Shown here piece after piece: positions 60,009 through 64,000 of a DNA stretch of 64,000 nucleotides. Position 1 is the first letter of the stretch; every line of letters starts with the position of its first letter. The notes under the pieces were generated by a model. The model worked only from the letters and a program-made list of their open reading frames with translations, had not been told where the DNA came from and searched no databases. Made by a program: the position numbers and the translations under genes. This stretch comes from Aricia agestis (Eukaryota; Arthropoda; Insecta; Lepidoptera; Lycaenidae), in NCBI RefSeq assembly GCF_905147365.1, contig NC_056422.1:9178501-9242500 (forward strand). The letters are read 5' to 3'.

Positions 60009-60048
60009 GTTGTAATGAGCAAATATAGATATATTTGCTCATTACAAC
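60009..60048. repeat. Perfect hairpin, 18-bp stem, 4-nt loop
   Basis: GTTGTAATGAGCAAATAT, loop AGAT, ATATTTGCTCATTACAAC, with no mismatch. Flanked by A- and T-runs; not part of a repeat family recognised here. Confidence 0.8.
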
Positions 60049-60145
60049 AGATTTTTTTTTATTGAACGCTTAATAATGTTTATGTTCTTTATTTAAATTA
60101 AAATTTTGACAGAGATTTTAATACAACATTTTAATCTATCTATCT

Positions 60146-60371
60146 ATATATATAAAACTCAAAGGTGAACGACTGACATGGTGATCTATCAACGCACAGC
60201 CCAAACCACTGGCCCGATCGGGCTGAAATTTGGCATGCAGGTAGATATTATGACGTAGGCATCCGCTAAGAAAGGATCAATTCCACCTCCAAGGGGTTAA
60301 AATAGGGGATGAAAGTTTGTACATAATAATACTTCTTAACGCGAGCGAAGCCGCGGGCAAAAGCTCGTAAA
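60146..60371 (+). mobile_element. Helitron-like H3 copy
   Basis: TATATATATAAAACTCAAAG, GACTGACATGGTGATCTATC, CGATCGGGCTGAAATTTGG, and the end GAAGCCGCGGGCAAAAGC. Confidence 0.65.
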
Positions 60372-60493
60372 TATATAAATCAATATCAAATCAATAAATA
60401 AATAAATATATAAATCATTTTGATGCACTACTATTGAAATACATACTTAAAATAACATTTTAAATTTTCGCGTTGCATTATAATTAAAACTTT

Positions 60494-60698
60494 TTAATCG
60501 GGACTTAACGCGTCCAATTGGAAGGAACACAAATATTGGACAACTCGAGGGTAGTCGTAGAATAGACCGCCCGGTGCAAACGAAGACGTCGCGCTCCTTC
60601 AGTCCCCTCGTGACCACGGCCGTTGCAACACGGCCGAGAAAAAGAATGTATTCGTAGTAGCATTACCACTTGAATAAATCGCGATAAGTCCCGATTAA
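60494..60698. mobile_element. TIR element with TTAATCGGGACTTA ends, 205 bp
   Basis: Left TTAATCGGGACTTAACGCG, right CGCGATAAGTCCCGATTAA. The GC-balanced interior includes CACGGCCGTTGCAACACGGCC. It is non-coding, though the minus strand is open across it. Confidence 0.65.
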
Positions 60699-60699
60699 A

Positions 60700-62485
60700 T
60701 ACATACTTAAATATGTAAAATGTTTTGTGTACCATTATCACTAATGAAAATATTGATATGTTTATAGAAAATACCATAGGTATAATAAGATATTACTGTT
60801 TTATGCCTCTACATCCTAAGAAATTAAAAAAAAAACTGTAACTTAAAACCAACCCGTGTGCTACATAAAGGGGAGAACAGTGAGCGCAGTAGATGAAATT
60901 ATAAAGTAAGCTGTGTGTGACGGCCGCGTGTCGCCGGGAGTCGCGGGTCGCGGGCCGCGGCGACAGTCGCGTGCGACCTAATGACGGGGAACTTATTGCT
61001 ATAGCGATCATTCTATCTAGATCGTCTTTAATGGAATGTAAAATGTTACACTTTTGGATCAATAGGAGGCGTAGTCAAGCCAAGATATTAGCATGTACTT
61101 ATAAAGTTTATATAGTGGCTATAAATAAAAGTAGAGTCAAATTAGATTTTACTTTCCGTCTATCGAATCTCACATTACAAATATTTTGCTACTCTTCCAG
61201 AAGCCAACTTTTCCGCACTTTGGGCACTGTAGTGCCCCAGCCAAGTTTTTTAGCAAAGGCACGGCCCCGGCCATGAGAAAACCAAACTAGCATCTAAAAT
61301 ATTTAAGACATGTTGAGATCTCAAAAAATATTTCCAGTTTCTTAATCTTATTAACTTTGACTAATTAGTGATTAATATTGTACCAATCAGAAGAAAATTG
61401 TGATCTACATTTAGTTACTTATTCTGCTTCATAGGTTCAGCAAAATGTTCTTGCCATTTCAGCCAGTGTATCTAAACGCCCTCGCAAAAAGAAATTTAAA
61501 AATATGTTTTTATATCGTTCAATTTGGGGTGTCAGGGTGTTCCCGTCGTAATAGACTGTAGTGACATCCAACATGAATTAACTTTCAGCGACAACCCTCC
61601 TAACTATCAATCCTAAGACACGAACCGGTGTTGCCAGCTAGAAATATATATTACCCCATAACTTTAGGGTACATTTTGCTAACGTAGTTGTCAAATAGAA
61701 ATGATATAAAACATAATTTTATAAAGTTTACACTGTTAATTGTTCACGTTTTTATTTGCAGGTATGTATGACCTTTACTAAATTTGGAATGCTGTGTAGT
61801 AAAGTTAGCAGATCCCAGGTACCTAAGTATAAAATAGGTATGTAAGAAGTTATACGTGATTTTTCCATTAGCTAACAATAGATAGTTTCAGTTCCTTTTT
61901 TAGTACGTTGTACGAAATATTAAAATTTTCATGTTTTTATCGTACTTTGCATTTTAACATTACTTCTCATACATTTACAATTTAGTTATACGCGTTCGCT
62001 CTTAAATCAAAATAATCATAAATCTTATATTTTATATTTTAACCCTGCATGAGGAATATTACTTTTACGCATAAATACAATTATTGTGCTCTTTTAAAAT
62101 AATAATCATTATATTTTAACCCTGCATGAGTATTCCTGGCAACACTGACGTGGTTCGTGTAAGTGGTCTCCGGGACCCCCGCGATTTACTTCTCACGCGT
62201 GGGCGAGGGGATTACGGGGCACGCGCCTCAACAGATATTGTCGATTTACCGAGATCCGTTCGAGTAATGATGCCAACTTAATTGTACAGGATTTGCAGAC
62301 TTACTTACTGATCCATTTGGGTTGATTAATTTATTTTGGGGTTATTGTGAGCTATGACAATCGACTATTTCCGAGATTAAATTGTCTATTGTCATTATTT
62401 GTTTCGTCGGAACTTATCAATCAGAATATAATAACATAATTTATCTATTTGATATATATCGGTGGTAGGGGTATCTTAGTTTCTA
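60700..62485. other. No gene recognised; GC island at 60917-60990
   Basis: 60917-60990 is very GC-rich (GTCGCGGGTCGCGGGCCGC) and could mark a promoter, but no start-codon exon with a donor was found on either strand. TTTTAACCCTGCATGAG is directly repeated at 62037-62053 and 62113-62129. 62150-62225 is GC-richer. The remainder is AT-rich. Confidence 0.3.
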
Positions 62486-62487
62486 CA

Positions 62488-62842
62488 GAGTAGACAGAAT
62501 GATAGAGTATGCCGACTTAGAACTGATGTTGAAATTTTTAAATTTGACGTATTTTGACGAAAATCGTTGCTAGGGTTGTTAACTTGTTACATACGAATTT
62601 AAAACTATGACATATTCGCTGGACGTGTTCCTCTTTGGTCGTATTGTTGTTTGTGTTTTGGCACATGCGATTAAAATTGTCAGAATCCAATTTTGAAAAC
62701 TTTATTTTTAATATTTAAAAATAAATTATATCAGCCAGCGCGAGGCACATTCCGTTCATAGTCCTAGTGAAACCCGACGAATTTGACAGATATTGAAACC
62801 TGTCCGTCTCTTTGCAGTCGAACTACTGGTCGTTATGTCTAT
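62488..62842 (+). repeat. Two-copy interspersed segment, copy 2 (355 bp)
   Basis: Near-identical to 36920-37281 in the same orientation, ending at the same GTCGTTATGTCTAT. Unrelated flanks on both sides indicate a discrete mobile or duplicated unit. Confidence 0.8.
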
Positions 62843-62934
62843 TGTGGTTTCTACGTTCTTCCTACGACGTTCAAGAAGTGTATTCATGATACCTAATTTG
62901 AATAGAAAGATATTTTATTTATTTATATCTTTAT

Positions 62935-62984
62935 TATTATCCAACTACGGTGAGACCTTTTGGTCTCACCGTAGTTGGATAATA
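62935..62984. repeat. Perfect hairpin 1: 23-bp stem, TTTT loop
   Basis: The left arm (62935-62957, core ATCCAACTACGGTGAGACC) pairs without mismatch with 62962-62984; the loop is TTTT. Separated by two bases from a second hairpin of the same size. Confidence 0.9.
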
Positions 62985-62986
62985 TT

Positions 62987-63036
62987 TACCAAAATTACAC
63001 CACCCTTTCTTTTGAAAGGGTGGTGTAATTTTGGTA
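62987..63036. repeat. Perfect hairpin 2: 23-bp stem, TTTT loop
   Basis: The left arm (62987-63009, core AAAATTACACCACCCTTTC) pairs without mismatch with 63014-63036; the loop is TTTT. Its sequence is unrelated to hairpin 1. A shorter third one with the same loop follows (CCACATA TTTT TATGTGG, 63059-63076). Confidence 0.9.
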
Positions 63037-63079
63037 GTATTTTTCAGTATATTTCTATCCACATATTTTTATGTGGTAA

Positions 63080-63900
63080 GTGATAACTAGAAAAGCTTAT
63101 TTAAAATTTTTAATAATATTACGCGTGTATAGCTCGTTCCAAAGATTTATGACTGTTATCATAATAATAATACTAAAATACAGATAATAATTCCACATCA
63201 TAAAAGTCATAAAGAATAGGAGAAACATTAAGGGACTTTATAGAGATGTCATGTTTTTTGTCTGGCTGTCGGCCATTGTTCGTCGCCCCTATTACACAGA
63301 ATTAGTCGAACATTACCGAATTTAAATGATATGTTTAAAAAAACGGGGCTCGTGCTGATAGTTGTGTGATGTAAATGTAATAATAGCTTGCTTTTGATGA
63401 TAGTTGTGAGTGAAATAAATTGTGTGGAAAATTCAATTTAAGTATAAATCGTTAGTTATTTCAGGAAAAAAAGAGATTTGAGTTTTAAAGTTTATAGTTT
63501 CTTTTTTTTTAAGAATTTCTTAAATCCAGCTATGTTGTATTTAGGTAACCTAAACAATTTAAACATAAACCAAAACAAAACATTTTCCTACAATAATTAC
63601 AGTTGGAAAATATTGCGATTTTTCATAACAATTCGAAATACAGAAAACAGTTATAACGCACGAAATATTTTGAGCATTTAATGCGGAACTAACACGCCCC
63701 TGGGGCATATGCGAGTGATAATATTTCACTCAATTGTGAGCCAAATCCCCGTTTATTGAGTTACACATGTCCCGGCGGTTGCGCAAATACAGATACGGCT
63801 CTAATGACCCCATTATGCAGCGGAGGTGTTAACTTTTTCGCTATGCTTATTGCTTATCTCTTTATTGATTTGTTATGTGAATGATATTGGTGGTTTATGT
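63080..63900. other. No gene recognised
   Basis: AT-rich, with nothing supportable. 63690-63830 is slightly GC-richer. Confidence 0.35.
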
Positions 63901-63905
63901 TATCC

Positions 63906-64000
63906 ATACTAATTTTAGAAATCTAAAAGTGTTTCTGTTTGTTACCTCTTCACGCTTAAGCAGGTGAACTTATTTTTCTGAAAGGTTCCCTACCCTATAT
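63906..64000 (+). mobile_element. Helitron-like H2 copy cut by the window edge
   Basis: ATACTAATTTTAGAAATC, then GTTTGTTACCTCTTCACGC and TTTCTGAAAGGTTCCC. It runs off the right end. Confidence 0.5.

Noticed and set aside
60505..61276. Overlapping open frames on both strands
   Set aside because: They follow a TIR element and a GC island, and none shows domains or splice sites.

Overview
The window looks like lepidopteran nuclear DNA, possibly from a noctuid-type moth. It is AT-rich and intron-rich, and packed with short interspersed repeats of kinds common in moth and butterfly genomes. There is no sign of prokaryotic organisation: no operons, ribosome binding sites, rRNA or CRISPR.

One protein-coding host gene can be supported, on the minus strand. 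Two exons join in phase. A 13-nt first coding exon (13664-13676) carries the start codon and ends in a strong donor. A 374-nt second exon (5831-6204) starts after a strong acceptor and encodes the N-terminus and the first part of a PR (SET-like) domain. The domain resembles the PRDM3/PRDM16 (MECOM) class, whose insect member is Hamlet (ham). The two exons flank a 7.46-kb intron. No later exon (rest of the PR domain, zinc fingers) was recognised in the 5.8 kb to the left. A GC-rich 5' leader with a four-codon in-frame uORF lies directly upstream, and a GC-rich block with CCAAT and GC boxes lies about 1 kb further upstream.

Region by region: 1-5830 is the second intron, mostly unique AT-rich DNA. 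5831-13676 holds the two exons and intron 1, which contains several repeats. 13677-14790 is the leader and probable promoter. From 14.8 kb to the end I see no convincing host gene. This part holds seven copies (whole window) of a poly(A)-tailed SINE-like element, two tRNA-derived SINE families with A and B boxes, several Helitron-like families ending in CTAGT, at least ten inverted-repeat MITEs, two non-LTR retrotransposon fragments (43888-44940 and 58060-59490) and a 250-bp CA microsatellite.

The least expected observations are short, near-perfect foldback hairpins with 4-7-nt loops that belong to no repeat family I can see. They include a tandem pair of 23-bp stems, both with TTTT loops, at 62935-63036, and a 45-bp stem inside a MITE at 50062-50156. 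In one repeat copy (22183-22229) the foldback is visibly an insertion relative to sister copies, the signature expected of intrastrand template switching. Other notable points are the in-frame uORF and NAGNAG acceptor of the ham-like gene, two nested-transposon stacks, and a segment of about 360 bp present in just two close copies 25 kb apart.
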